Below, piece after piece: positions 1-8,689 of a DNA stretch of 64,000 nt. The notes under the pieces were generated by a model. The model did no database searches. It saw only the letters and a program-made list of their open reading frames with translations, and was not told the origin of the DNA. Within the stretch, counting starts at the first letter, position 1. Each line of letters begins with the position of its first letter. Origin of the DNA: Dehalococcoidia bacterium (GTDB lineage Bacteria; Chloroflexota; Dehalococcoidia; Lucifugimonadales; JAGWBF01); NCBI GenBank assembly GCA_021295955.1, contig JAGWBJ010000004.1:32001-96000 (forward strand), given 5' to 3'. Both the position numbers and the translations under genes were made by a program.

Positions 1-771
1 GGCGTCCTCCGTCAGAGGTTGGGCCTGCTCTGGGTCGATCTCCAGGACCATCACTCCCGTCCTCTTCAATTTGTGTAGGGACTGGCGCAGCAAGCGGCGG
101 ATCACGTCCAGGCCGTCGGGCCCGCCGTCCAGCGCCTCCCGCGGTTCCCGTTGCACCTCGGGCTGAAGGGTCGCGATGCGGTCTGCGGGTATGTAGGGTA
201 GGTTGGCGACGATCAGGTCCACCGGCTCGGTTACCGGCACCAACAGGTCCCCTCGGAGCAGGGTCACCCTGTCCTGGACGTTGTGCATCCGGATGTTGGT
301 CTCGGCGATCTTCAGCGCCTCTTCGGACAGCTCGGTGGCGTAGACCCTCGCCGCAGGCAGGTGGATCGCCAAGTTGATCGAGATGCCCCCGCTCCCGGTC
401 CCGGCCTCGGCGATGACCATCTCCCCTTCGTGCATCCTCATCATGCCCAGGAACAGGCACCGCTCCACCAGCAGCTCCGTCTCCGGCCTGGGAATCATGA
501 CGCCCGGGCCCACCGTCAGGTCGACGCCGTACATCTCCTTGTGGCCGAGTATGTAGGCCAGGGGTTCACGGCGGAGCCGCCGCTCGAGGAGGCCCTCCAG
601 CAGGTTCGCCTCTTCGGGCGTCAGCTCCTGCTCCTGGAAGGCGTATATGCGGTGCCGGGGCACGTTCAGGACGCTGGTCAGGAGGAGCTCCGCCTCCAGC
701 CGGGCGTCGGGTATGCCTGCGGCCTCCAGGGAGGCGTGGGTCTGCTGTATGGTGTCTCCCAGGGCGGCCAC
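1..771 (-). CDS. prmC: Peptide chain release factor N5-glutamine methyltransferase PrmC (3' end cut by window)
   Basis: The minus-strand frame stays open from about 771 to the window edge (257 codons), so the C-terminus lies outside. It methylates the GGQ glutamine of release factors using SAM. Visible are the helical N-terminal domain, the SAM-binding GTGSGGISI motif and the catalytic NLPY motif in the VANLPYIP context, a variant of NPPY. It lies directly downstream of prfA, whose product is its substrate, a common arrangement. The start is uncertain: a GTG at 771 is the first plausible start after prfA, and the frame remains open further upstream without an obvious ATG. Confidence 0.9.
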   Translation of the reverse strand, partial: MAALGDTIQQTHASLEAAGIPDARLEAELLLTSVLNVPRHRIYAFQEQELTPEEANLLEGLLERRLRREPLAYILGHKEMYGVDLTVGPGVMIPRPETELLVERCLFLGMMRMHEGEMVIAEAGTGSGGISINLAIHLPAARVYATELSEEALKIAETNIRMHNVQDRVTLLRGDLLVPVTEPVDLIVANLPYIPADRIATLQPEVQREPREALDGGPDGLDVIRRLLRQSLHKLKRTGVMVLEIDPEQAQPLTEDA

Positions 772-826
772 GACGTCTAGCTCGGGCGCCGGCCGTCCCC
801 GGAACGCCGGGAGGCCTGGCCGTGCA

Positions 827-1906
827 TCAGGCCAGGCCGTCTCCCAGGAGCTTCTCCTGCTCCCAGGAGGCCAGGGCATCCACCAGCGGATCCATCTCGC
901 CGGCGAGCAGCTTCTGAATGCCGTGTAGTGACTCCCGGAGGCGATGGTCGCTTATGCGGTCCTGGGGGAAGTTGTAAGTCCGGATCTTCTCGGCGCGCTC
1001 CCCGGTCCCCACCTGGGCCCGCCGCGCCTGGGTGATCTGGGTGTCCTGCCTCTGCTGCTCCGCCTCGTACAGACGCGCCCTCAGGATGGACATGGCCTTC
1101 TGCTTGTTCTTGAACTGGGAGCGCTCGTCCTGGCACACGGCCACCGTTCCCGTGGGGACGTGTACCATCCGCACCGCGGTGGCCACCTTGTTGACGTTCT
1201 GGCCACCGGCGCCGCTGGCGTGGAATATGTCCACACGAACGTCCTCGGGACTTATCTGCAGGTCCACCTCGTCAGCCTCGGGCAGCACGGCCACCGTTGC
1301 GGTGGAGGTGTGGATGCGGCCCGACGCCTCGGTGACGGGGACCCTCTGGACCCGGTGGGCGCCGCGCTCGAACTTGAGGCGGCTGAAGGCCCCCGGGCCG
1401 TTGACCTCGAACACCACTTCCTTTATGCCCCCCAGGGGTGACGGGTTGTAGTGGAGCTGGTCCACGTCCCAACCCAGGAGCAACGCGTAGCGGGTGTACA
1501 TCCTGTAGAGGTCGGCGGCGAACAGTCCTGCCTCTTGCCCGCCGACACCCTCGCGGATCTCGACGATAACGCTCTTCTCGTCGTTGGGGTCCTTGGGGAG
1601 CAACGCCAGTCTCAGCTCCTGCTTCAGGTGCTGGAGCTGCCCGTCCAGGGTCTCCATCTCCTCTTTTGCCAGCGCGGCGAGTCCCTGGTCCGCGTCCTCC
1701 CTCAGAAGGGCCCGGGCGTCTTCCAACTCCTCCAGCAGCGCCAGGTACCGGCGGTACATGGCGACGACGCCTTCGATGGAAGCCCGCTCCTTGGCGAGCC
1801 TCTGTACCTGCTCGAAGTCCGTGGAAACGGCCGGGTCCGACAGCAAGCTGTCGATCTGCTGGAGACGCGCCTCCACGGACGCGAGCTTGCCGAGTAGCGG
1901 GTCCAA
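827..1906 (-). CDS. prfA: Peptide chain release factor 1
   Basis: RF1 recognises UAA and UAG stop codons and triggers peptide release on the ribosome. The 359-residue length is normal for the family. The tripeptide PVT at residues 190-192 sits in the anticodon-like position (PxT in RF1, SPF in RF2), which assigns it as RF1. The universal GGQ motif is at 234-236 in ASGAGGQNVNK. The N-terminal 100 residues form the expected coiled-coil domain. It is followed after about 56 bases by prmC, which modifies the GGQ glutamine. Confidence 0.97.
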   Translation of the reverse strand: MDPLLGKLASVEARLQQIDSLLSDPAVSTDFEQVQRLAKERASIEGVVAMYRRYLALLEELEDARALLREDADQGLAALAKEEMETLDGQLQHLKQELRLALLPKDPNDEKSVIVEIREGVGGQEAGLFAADLYRMYTRYALLLGWDVDQLHYNPSPLGGIKEVVFEVNGPGAFSRLKFERGAHRVQRVPVTEASGRIHTSTATVAVLPEADEVDLQISPEDVRVDIFHASGAGGQNVNKVATAVRMVHVPTGTVAVCQDERSQFKNKQKAMSILRARLYEAEQQRQDTQITQARRAQVGTGERAEKIRTYNFPQDRISDHRLRESLHGIQKLLAGEMDPLVDALASWEQEKLLGDGLA

Positions 1907-2023
1907 GGCCCCTCTTCGCCCCTCCGGTACGATACGACGCTATGACTAGTCAAGTTTATCCCAATGGAGCACCCGAACACAAGGATTCAGCGCGGGACTC
2001 GAGGCCCGGGTGGGCGGGTGACG

Positions 2024-2029
2024 TATAAT
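2024..2029 (+). promoter_or_regulatory. Candidate -10 element (TATAAT) of the trp genes
   Basis: A perfect TATAAT lies 52 bases before the trpF start in the short gap between divergent prfA and trpF. No good -35 hexamer is seen 17 bases upstream, so this is a -10-only call. Confidence 0.4.
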
Positions 2030-2081
2030 AGGTATCGGAGATGGATCCATCTTCCAGGAGTACAGGCAAGGCCGGGTCGTC

Positions 2082-2804
2082 ATGATGGCATCCGCTGACG
2101 GCGGGAACACGACTAGGGTCAAGATATGCGGCGTCCAGCGTGTCGAGGACGCCATCGAGGCGGCGCGGTCCGGCGCCGACTTCATCGGCATCGCGTTCGT
2201 CCCTGGCCGCAGGCGGACGCTGGAGCCATCCGAAGCCCGCCGCATCGTCTCCAGCCTCCGGGATGCTGCTCACCGTCCCCCGAAGGTGGTGGGGCTCACC
2301 GCCGGACAACCCTTGGCGGATGTCCGGCACATCGTCGTGGAGTCCGGCGTGGACATGGTACAGCTGTGCGGAGGCGAGGACCTGGAATACGCCGAGGGGG
2401 TGGGGGTGCCCGTGATCAAGGTGGTCCACGTGCCCCTCTCCGAAGACCGCGGCGAGACCCTGGACCGGATACGGCGTGAGGTCCAGGCCTTCCGGGACCG
2501 GGGCCACACGGTGACCCTGGACCGAAAGGTCGGCGAGCTGCAGGGAGGCACGGGAGAGAGCTTCGACTGGGAGCTGGCGAAGGCCCTCTCCGACGAGGGG
2601 TACTCCTTCTTCCTGGCCGGGGGTCTGACTCCCGAGAACGTGGGCGAGGCGGTGCGTTCCGTCCGGCCCTGGGGCGTGGACGTGTCCACCGGCGTGGAGA
2701 CCGGCGGGTACAAGGACGCCGGCAAGATACGCGCCTTCGTTGCCGCCGCAAGGGCGGCGCAAGAGGACTTTGGCGGGGACGGAGCTCCGTCCCTGGAGAG
2801 GTGA
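2082..2804 (+). CDS. trpF: Phosphoribosylanthranilate isomerase
   Basis: TrpF converts N-(5-phosphoribosyl)anthranilate to CdRP in tryptophan synthesis. The beta-strand-1 motif VKICG carries the catalytic Cys (about C16), and the general-acid Asp lies in VTLDRKVG, followed by the GGTGESFDW loop. The C-terminal phosphate-binding segment GVDVSTGVETGG is intact. At 240 residues it is longer than the usual 200-210; the extra length is a short N-terminal tail and a loose C-terminus. Two consecutive ATG codons (2082, 2085) are possible starts. It ends 3 bases before trpB, so the two are surely cotranscribed. Confidence 0.96.
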   Translation: MMASADGGNTTRVKICGVQRVEDAIEAARSGADFIGIAFVPGRRRTLEPSEARRIVSSLRDAAHRPPKVVGLTAGQPLADVRHIVVESGVDMVQLCGGEDLEYAEGVGVPVIKVVHVPLSEDRGETLDRIRREVQAFRDRGHTVTLDRKVGELQGGTGESFDWELAKALSDEGYSFFLAGGLTPENVGEAVRSVRPWGVDVSTGVETGGYKDAGKIRAFVAAARAAQEDFGGDGAPSLER

Positions 2805-2807
2805 CCC

Positions 2808-4028
2808 ATGGTGGAAGTGAAGACTGGGCCCGGCCCGGCCGGCCTGCCCGATGCGAGGGGCCGTTTCGGCCAGTTCGGCGGCAGGTACGTTCCCGAGACC
2901 CTGATGGCGGCCCTGGAGGAGCTGGAGTCGGTCTACGCCCAAGCCACGGAGGACGCCGGGTTCCAGAGTGAGCTGGAGAAGCTGTACACCACGTACGCGG
3001 GCCGGCCTACGGCCCTCTACTTTGCCGAGAACCTCACGCGGCGCCTGGGCGGGGCCCGCGTCTACCTCAAGAGGGAGGACCTGGCCCACACCGGAGCCCA
3101 CAAGATCAACAACGCCCTGGGGCAGGCTCTTCTGGCCAGGCACATGGGCAAGCGCCGGATCATTGCCGAGACCGGTGCCGGCCAGCACGGGGTCGCCACC
3201 GCCACCGCCTGCGCCATGATGGGGCTCCAGTGCATTGTCTACATGGGCACCGAGGACGTGCGGCGCCAGTCGCCCAACGTCTACCGCATGCGGCTGCTGG
3301 GGGCCGAGGTCCGCCAGGTCGAGTCGGGCAGCCGGACGCTGAAGGACGCCATAAACGAGGCCATCAGGGACTGGGTCACCAACGTGGAGACCACCCACTA
3401 CCTGCTGGGGAGCGCTGTGGGCCCCCATCCCTACCCCATGATGGTGCGAGACTTTCAGTCGGTGATCGGCGCCGAGGCGCGGGCCCAGCTGCTGGAAGCC
3501 GCCGGCCGTCTGCCCGACTACGTCGTCGCCTGCGTGGGAGGGGGCAGCAACTCCATAGGCATGTTCTCCGCCTTCGTTGCCGACGAGGAGGTCCGGTTGG
3601 TGGGCGTCGAGGCGGGTGGAGACGGCCTGGACACCGGCCGCCACGCCGCGCCCCTGAGCGCGGGAGAGCCCGGCGTGCTGCACGGCTCCATGTCCTATCT
3701 CATGCAGGACGCCCACGGGCAGGTGCTGGAGACCCACAGCATATCGGCGGGCCTGGACTACCCGGGTGTGGGCCCGGAGCACAGCTACCTGAAGGACTCG
3801 GGACGAGCCGACTACGTGGCCGTCGACGACAGGGGGGCGCTGGCAGGCTTTCACCTCCTCTCCTCCGCCGAGGGGATCATACCGGCCCTCGAGGCGGCCC
3901 ACGCCGTGCACCAGGTGTCCCTGATGGCTCCCAAGCTGTCCGAAGATAAGATAGTCCTGATGTGCCTGAGCGGACGCGGAGACAAGGACATACACGTCGT
4001 CGCTGAGTCCTCGGACGTGGACGTTTAA
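2808..4028 (+). CDS. trpB: Tryptophan synthase beta subunit
   Basis: This PLP enzyme condenses indole with serine. The Schiff-base lysine is K99 in HTGAHKINN and the PLP-phosphate loop is [11 protein letters not shown]. Its 406 residues match the TrpB1 type that pairs with TrpA. It begins directly after trpF, and its [11 protein letters not shown]-like N-terminus is typical. The alpha subunit trpA, normally the next gene, is not here: the following gene is a short-chain dehydrogenase, so trpA must be elsewhere or absent. Confidence 0.97.
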   Translation: MVEVKTGPGPAGLPDARGRFGQFGGRYVPETLMAALEELESVYAQATEDAGFQSELEKLYTTYAGRPTALYFAENLTRRLGGARVYLKREDLAHTGAHKINNALGQALLARHMGKRRIIAETGAGQHGVATATACAMMGLQCIVYMGTEDVRRQSPNVYRMRLLGAEVRQVESGSRTLKDAINEAIRDWVTNVETTHYLLGSAVGPHPYPMMVRDFQSVIGAEARAQLLEAAGRLPDYVVACVGGGSNSIGMFSAFVADEEVRLVGVEAGGDGLDTGRHAAPLSAGEPGVLHGSMSYLMQDAHGQVLETHSISAGLDYPGVGPEHSYLKDSGRADYVAVDDRGALAGFHLLSSAEGIIPALEAAHAVHQVSLMAPKLSEDKIVLMCLSGRGDKDIHVVAESSDVDV

Positions 4029-4071
4029 CCCGATTCTCGAAGACCCGGCAGGACGCGAGAAAGGAGCCGCG

Positions 4072-4908
4072 GTGTACGACCTGAGAGGCAAGGTTGCGTT
4101 GATAACCGGCGCGGGGGGAGGCCAGGGCATGGGGCGGGCCATCGCCCTGAGGCTGGCCGAGGAAGGCGCCGACATCGTGGCCAACGACGTCGCTATGGAC
4201 CCTTACCGGGACCGCCCGTCGGCCTGGGGCGGCCTGGCGGACCTGGTCAAGGAGATCGAGGCCATGGGCCGGAGGGCCGTGCTGGCCGTGGCGGACATAA
4301 CCGACAGCGGCCAGGTCGACGGCATGGTCCGCATGGCGGTGGAGAGCCTGGGCCGCGTCGACATCCTGGTCAACAACGCGGCCTCTAGGCACGGGCGGGA
4401 CACGGTGCCCGTGGTGGAGCTGGATGAGGACGTGTGGGACGAGGCCCAGGCCGTCAACGTAAAGGGGACCTTCCTGTGCTCCCGGGCCGTGGGGCGGGAG
4501 ATGGTCCGTCAGGGCAGGGGAGGCAGGATCATCAACATTGCCTCCATCGCCGGGAAGCACGGCGTGGCCGGCCGGGCCGCCTACTGCACATCCAAGTTCG
4601 CCGTCATAGGGCTCACCGAGTGCATGGCCCTGGAGATGGCGCCCCACGGGGTCAACGTCAACGCCATCTGTCCCGGGGTCGTAGACACCCAGCGCATCGA
4701 CCTGCTGGCGGGCGCCCTGGCGGGAGAGGGGGAGACGGAGCGGGAATACCGCGACCGGTTCATGGCGGAGGTGGCCTCCCAGACGCCCCTGGGCCGGGTG
4801 GCCTACCCGTCGGACATTGCCCGGATGGCCGCCTTCCTGGCCTCGTCCGAGGCCGACTACCTGACCGGGCTGTCCGTCACCGTCTCCGGCGGCAGCGTCA
4901 TGGACTAA
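4072..4908 (+). CDS. SDR-family NAD(P)-dependent oxidoreductase
   Basis: A classical short-chain dehydrogenase/reductase of 278 residues. It has the cofactor motif TGAGGGQGMG near the N-terminus, the NNA motif (VNNAAS), the catalytic Ser in NIASIAG and the YCTSK (YxxxK) pair. The C-terminal GLSVTVSGGSVMD resembles the usual DGG end. Start is GTG at 4072 with AAGGAG at about 4061. It sits 43 bases after trpB and may be cotranscribed, but nothing ties it to tryptophan. The substrate cannot be told from sequence. Confidence 0.9.
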   Translation: MYDLRGKVALITGAGGGQGMGRAIALRLAEEGADIVANDVAMDPYRDRPSAWGGLADLVKEIEAMGRRAVLAVADITDSGQVDGMVRMAVESLGRVDILVNNAASRHGRDTVPVVELDEDVWDEAQAVNVKGTFLCSRAVGREMVRQGRGGRIINIASIAGKHGVAGRAAYCTSKFAVIGLTECMALEMAPHGVNVNAICPGVVDTQRIDLLAGALAGEGETEREYRDRFMAEVASQTPLGRVAYPSDIARMAAFLASSEADYLTGLSVTVSGGSVMD

Positions 4909-4962
4909 GTCCGAGGCGGGCTGGCGGCGGCGAGCCCGCCGCCCTAGGAGACCGTCGCATAG

Positions 4963-4992
4963 CCGTCATGACCCGCGAAAGCGGGTATCCAA
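4963..4992. repeat. REP-like intergenic palindrome, copy 1
   Basis: The core ACCCGC-GAAA-GCGGGT (4971-4986) lies inside the shared pattern GTCATnnCCCG...CGGGnATCCA. It is found in the 239-base gap between two convergent genes. Related copies lie at 14839, 24893 and 58901. Apart from this element the gap at 4909-5147 shows nothing recognisable. Confidence 0.6.
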
Positions 4993-5147
4993 GTCCCGCA
5001 CCTAGGCACGAACGCATCCAGTAGACCTTCGTAACTTCGCCCACACCTGGAGTTACCCAGAGGTCCGCACCGGCCGACCCCATCCCAATGGGGTTGACCT
5101 CTCGTCGGGGCCAGGGCCACAAGGCGGGACCAGCGGCCGGTCCCACG

Positions 5148-6197
5148 CTACCGGAAGTTGGGCATGACTTGTGTGGCGAACAGCTCCATGGAGCGCATCA
5201 CCCTGGCGTGCTCCATGGCTCCGAAGGACATGCTGGCCCCAAAGTAGCCGATGTCGTGCCGTGTCCGCAGCTTGTCGATCCATCGCGTGCACTGGTCCGG
5301 CGTGCCGAAATAGGCGGTGGTCTCCAGCTCGGATTCGTAGCTGGGCGGGTCCACCGGCCTGGTCCTCCGCCAGTGGTCCAGGTCGACGTCGATCTCGTCG
5401 CCGCTGGTGATGGTGCGCCGGAGTCCGCCCAGGTCGCGGACCCAGGTCAGGGCCTCCCTGGGATACTCCCGGGCCTCCCCCTCGTCCTCGGACAGGTACA
5501 CGAAGCGGAAGTAGGGCATGCGGTCCAGGTGGGCGGGCTTTCCGGCGGCGGAGCAGCGTTCGGCGTAGAGGCTGAACAGGCCCATGTTGTCCGTGTCGGG
5601 GGTCGAAAAGCTGGTCAGTATCGGCAGGTCCCGGGAGACGGCTACGTCCACGCTGGCGGGCGTTCGCGATACGGCAAGGAAGACGGGAGGGTGGGGCCGT
5701 TGCAACGGCGTGGGCGCCAGGGTCAGACCGTCCACCTGGTAGAACTGGCCGTGGTACGTGAACCTTGGGGTGGTCCACAGGCCCAGGATGATGTCCAACG
5801 CCTCCTGAAAGCGGGCGTCCCGGGAGTCGAAGTCGATCTTGAAGTTGCCGAACTCGTAGTCCGCCGAGCCCCGGCCGACCCCAAACTCCAGCCGGCCGTC
5901 GCTGAGAACGTCCATCATGGCGCTCTCCTCGGCCAGCAGGATAGGGTTGTGGAAGGGGAGGACGCTGACACCGGTGCCGATGCGGATCCTCTTGGTCCGG
6001 GCGGCCACGTAGGTGACCATGGGCATGAGGGAGGGACAGATGCCGTACCTGCTGGAGTGGTGCTCCGCGATCCACACCGAGTCGAAGCCCAGCTCCTCGG
6101 CGTACTCGATCTGCTCCAAGGCTTCGGTGTATATCCGGCCCTGGGCGCTGGTGTCCTTCTCGGTCCACGACGCCAGGATGAACAGGGCGAACTTCAT
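5148..6197 (-). CDS. LLM-class (luciferase-like) flavin/F420-dependent oxidoreductase
   Basis: A 349-residue bacterial-luciferase-like TIM-barrel protein. The N-terminus runs MKFALFILASW, then VWIAEHHSSRYG and the LPFHNPILLAEE segment, followed by FGVGRGSADYEF, all typical of luciferase-alpha-like monooxygenases. The family oxidises small organic molecules with reduced flavin (FMNH2) or F420; which one is used cannot be decided here. Its ATG overlaps the stop of the upstream amidohydrolase by 4 bases (ATGA at 6194-6197), so the two are translationally coupled and probably act on the same compound. Confidence 0.9.
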   Translation of the reverse strand: MKFALFILASWTEKDTSAQGRIYTEALEQIEYAEELGFDSVWIAEHHSSRYGICPSLMPMVTYVAARTKRIRIGTGVSVLPFHNPILLAEESAMMDVLSDGRLEFGVGRGSADYEFGNFKIDFDSRDARFQEALDIILGLWTTPRFTYHGQFYQVDGLTLAPTPLQRPHPPVFLAVSRTPASVDVAVSRDLPILTSFSTPDTDNMGLFSLYAERCSAAGKPAHLDRMPYFRFVYLSEDEGEAREYPREALTWVRDLGGLRRTITSGDEIDVDLDHWRRTRPVDPPSYESELETTAYFGTPDQCTRWIDKLRTRHDIGYFGASMSFGAMEHARVMRSMELFATQVMPNFR

Positions 6198-7228
6198 GCG
6201 TCTATCCCGTATACACGAGCGGCGACGTCATGGAACATGGCGGCGCGCTCCGAGGCCGAGTACTCCCTGGACAGCCGTTTGAAGGCGTTGTATACGACGT
6301 TGTAGGAGTAGGACACCTTGTCCACCGGGAAGTTGCTCTCGAACATGCACCGGTCGGGGCCGAACTGCTCTATACAGTAGCCCATGAAGGTATGCAACGA
6401 CGCGGCAAGCTCCTCCGAGCCCAAGGGCTCCCTTCGCCGGTGCCAGTCGAAGCCGTAGCGGGCCTGCCCCAGCCCGCCCAGCTTCATGACGATGTTGGGA
6501 CACCCCGCCGTGGCCCGGATGCCCCTCTGCCAGGCCGGTATTACTTCATCGTCTCGGTTGGCGTAGGGGCCTATCCGGACGAGGCCTCCTATATGGTTAA
6601 GGACGATGGTCAGGTCGGGCGCCGCCCTGGCGAACTCCGCCAGCTCCTGGAGCTGCGGGAAATACAGGGAGTTCTCCAGGCACAGTCCCATGCTTGCCAG
6701 TACCCTGGCGCCCGCCCTGTAGCCCTCGTGGGAGAGCATGCCATCCGCTTCCCTGTTGGGAAGGTCCGGGCTGGGGTCCCAGCCGACCGAGTGGCGGACC
6801 CCGCGAAACCGGTCGGGGCTTGTCTCGCACATCGCCTCCAGCACCGGCCTCACGCCCTCACCCAGCTTCAGGTCGGCGTGTCCGATGATGGCCGCGGCGG
6901 CCCGCAAGGGTCCGTAGGAGCCCCCGGCGCTCTCCTCGGCCAACCGTTGGACGAACTCGACCTCGCCGACCGGACGCATCTCCACCGGCCCGGCGGGCCG
7001 GTACTCGGAGGCGACCTCGATGAACACCGTGGACCGCACGTTGTGTCCGCCGGTGTCCTCGGCGAGGTCGCGGACGAGGTAACGCTCCTGCCAGTGCACG
7101 GCTTCCGCGTACTTGGCTGGGTCCGGCCGTGAGGCCCAGAAGTGGTGGTGGGCGTCGCAGATGGGAATCTCGGGCTCCAGGACCGGTTCGGGGACGGGAA
7201 GCCGGGCGGCCTCGCCTTGGGATGTCAT
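6194..7228 (-). CDS. Amidohydrolase (Amidohydro_2 family TIM-barrel)
   Basis: About 344 residues. The metal-binding ICDAHHHFW near the N-terminus, the central GVRHSVGWD, the LNHIGG segment and the C-terminal FESNFPVDK are hallmarks of the amidohydrolase-2/2-pyrone-4,6-dicarboxylate-lactonase-like group. These enzymes hydrolyse lactones or decarboxylate small acids. I chose ATG 7228 because a TTGACT-N17-TATGGT promoter lies just upstream; longer readings run into it. It forms an operon with the luciferase-like gene. Confidence 0.85.
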   Translation of the reverse strand: MTSQGEAARLPVPEPVLEPEIPICDAHHHFWASRPDPAKYAEAVHWQERYLVRDLAEDTGGHNVRSTVFIEVASEYRPAGPVEMRPVGEVEFVQRLAEESAGGSYGPLRAAAAIIGHADLKLGEGVRPVLEAMCETSPDRFRGVRHSVGWDPSPDLPNREADGMLSHEGYRAGARVLASMGLCLENSLYFPQLQELAEFARAAPDLTIVLNHIGGLVRIGPYANRDDEVIPAWQRGIRATAGCPNIVMKLGGLGQARYGFDWHRRREPLGSEELAASLHTFMGYCIEQFGPDRCMFESNFPVDKVSYSYNVVYNAFKRLSREYSASERAAMFHDVAARVYGIDA

Positions 7229-7261
7229 GGTGCGGTCTCCTCTGTGCGTCTGACCCTGCCC

Positions 7262-7290
7262 ACCATACCGATACCGTGGGAAGCAGTCAA
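7262..7290 (-). promoter_or_regulatory. Sigma70-type promoter for the amidohydrolase/LLM operon
   Basis: On the minus strand TTGACT (7290-7285) is followed by a 17-base spacer and TATGGT (7267-7262). This gives a start about 25 bases before the ATG at 7228. It shares a 129-base divergent region with the MFS gene. Confidence 0.6.
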
Positions 7291-7332
7291 CTCGCGGCCG
7301 ACCGGGCGGAGCCAACGGCGGCAAAGCCGGGC

Positions 7333-7341
7333 TGATATACT
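7333..7341 (+). promoter_or_regulatory. Extended -10 promoter (TGATATACT) before the MFS gene
   Basis: TGn-TATACT at 7333-7341 matches an extended -10. The predicted transcription start, about 7348, falls on or next to the in-frame ATG at 7349, so the transcript may have almost no leader. Confidence 0.4.
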
Positions 7342-7357
7342 GCTGGAGATGTCTACG

Positions 7358-8689
7358 ATGGACCGGACCAGGCCTCGGAGTCGCCGGGGCGGGCTCTTCT
7401 ACGGCTGGTGGATCGTATGGACCGCCGTCGTCGTCACGGCCCTGAGCTCGGGGGCGGTGTGGGGTTCGGTGGGGGTCTGGCTGAAGACCCTCGAGCTGCA
7501 CTTCGGCTGGACCCGGACCCAGCTCACGGGCGCCTTTGCCCTTGCCCAGCTCGAGAGCAGCATCATCGGGCCGGTGGCGGGCTACTACATCGACCGGCTG
7601 GGTCCCAGACGAATGATCCTAGCGGGCCTCGTGGTGGTCGGCGGCGGGTTTATCGTCCTCAGCCGGACGCCGAACCTGGTGGTGTTCTATCTCGCCTTCG
7701 CCATCTTCATGATAGGCGCATCCACGGGCACGTGGCTTCCTATGACTACGGTGCTGAACCGGTGGTTCAACCGGAAGAAGGGCACGGCCATCGCCATATC
7801 CGGCGAGGGCAACTACATAGGGGGCCTTCTCCTGGTGCCCGCCCTGGCCTGGGCCGTGAACCCAGACCATATCGGTTGGAGCACCACCGCCTTCGGCCTG
7901 GGCATACTATTCGTCACGCTGGCGGTCCCCGTCTCCCTGATCATGCGGGAACGGCCGGAGCAGTACGGCCTCCTCCCCGACGGGGACGATCCGGGCCGGC
8001 CGCCCGGGAGTCCTGCTGCCCCGGGCCTCCCCAGGGAGGGCGGTCGGGCTGCCGAGACCGCCGCCGGGCTCACGGCCCGGGAGGCGATGCGCACGTCCGC
8101 CTTCTGGTACATCACCCTGGGTATCGCCTTTTCCGCGATGATCAACCAGACCCTGGGCGTACACCTAGTGCCCATGCTCACTGACCAGGGTATCTCCCTG
8201 CAGAAGGCGGCCTACGTCTGGTCGGTTATCATGGGGGCCGGGATCGTGGCCTCCCTGGTGGCGGGGTACGTTGGCGACAGGGCGCCCAAGAACGTGGCGA
8301 TGGCCGTCTCCGTCGGCATCCAGGCATGCGCCTTCGCCTTTGCCGCCCACGTCCACAGCTTCCCCATGGCGGCCCTGTTCGCCGTCTTCTACGGAATCGG
8401 GTTCGGCGGCCGGGTACCCTTGAGCGTGGCCATCCGGGCGGAGTATTTCGGTCCCAGGGCCTTCGCCACCATCACGGGCCTGTCGATGGCGCCCATGTTC
8501 CTGCTGCAGGTGGTGGCCCCGCTGTTCGCTGCGGCGATGTTCGATATTCGGGACAGCTACGTGCTGCCCTTCGCCATCCTGACGCCCCTGGGACTGTCGG
8601 GCGCCCTGTTCTGTCTGGTGGCCCGGCGTCCGGCTGCGCGGTCGGCCGGCGGTGGTACGGGCGGTCCCGGCTCTGCCGCCGGCCCCTAG
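7358..8689 (+). CDS. MFS transporter, oxalate/formate-antiporter-like
   Basis: About 443 residues with 12 predicted membrane spans in two halves. The linker between the halves is rich in Pro and Gly. DRLGPRRMI after the second span and the NRKKGTAIAISGEGN loop fit the OFA/monocarboxylate branch of the major facilitator superfamily. It probably exchanges or imports small organic acids across the cytoplasmic membrane. GGAG at 7345-7348 favours ATG 7358; ATG 7349 is the alternative. The 3' end overlaps convergent pheA by 4 bases. Confidence 0.88.
   Translation: MDRTRPRSRRGGLFYGWWIVWTAVVVTALSSGAVWGSVGVWLKTLELHFGWTRTQLTGAFALAQLESSIIGPVAGYYIDRLGPRRMILAGLVVVGGGFIVLSRTPNLVVFYLAFAIFMIGASTGTWLPMTTVLNRWFNRKKGTAIAISGEGNYIGGLLLVPALAWAVNPDHIGWSTTAFGLGILFVTLAVPVSLIMRERPEQYGLLPDGDDPGRPPGSPAAPGLPREGGRAAETAAGLTAREAMRTSAFWYITLGIAFSAMINQTLGVHLVPMLTDQGISLQKAAYVWSVIMGAGIVASLVAGYVGDRAPKNVAMAVSVGIQACAFAFAAHVHSFPMAALFAVFYGIGFGGRVPLSVAIRAEYFGPRAFATITGLSMAPMFLLQVVAPLFAAAMFDIRDSYVLPFAILTPLGLSGALFCLVARRPAARSAGGGTGGPGSAAGP

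Noticed and set aside
283-780. Plus-strand open frame opposite prmC
   Set aside because: It mirrors the codon pattern of the minus-strand prmC frame, whose motifs are clear; GC-rich antisense frames are open by chance throughout the window.
1925-1953. Promoter for prfA using TTGACT at 1953-1948 (minus strand)
   Set aside because: The only -10-like hexamer is 13 bases away, too close for a sigma70 promoter.
1956-4184. 742-codon minus-strand frame across trpF and trpB
   Set aside because: The opposite strand encodes intact TrpF and TrpB with all catalytic motifs; the long antisense frame is rich in Gly/His/Val runs typical of high-GC shadow frames.
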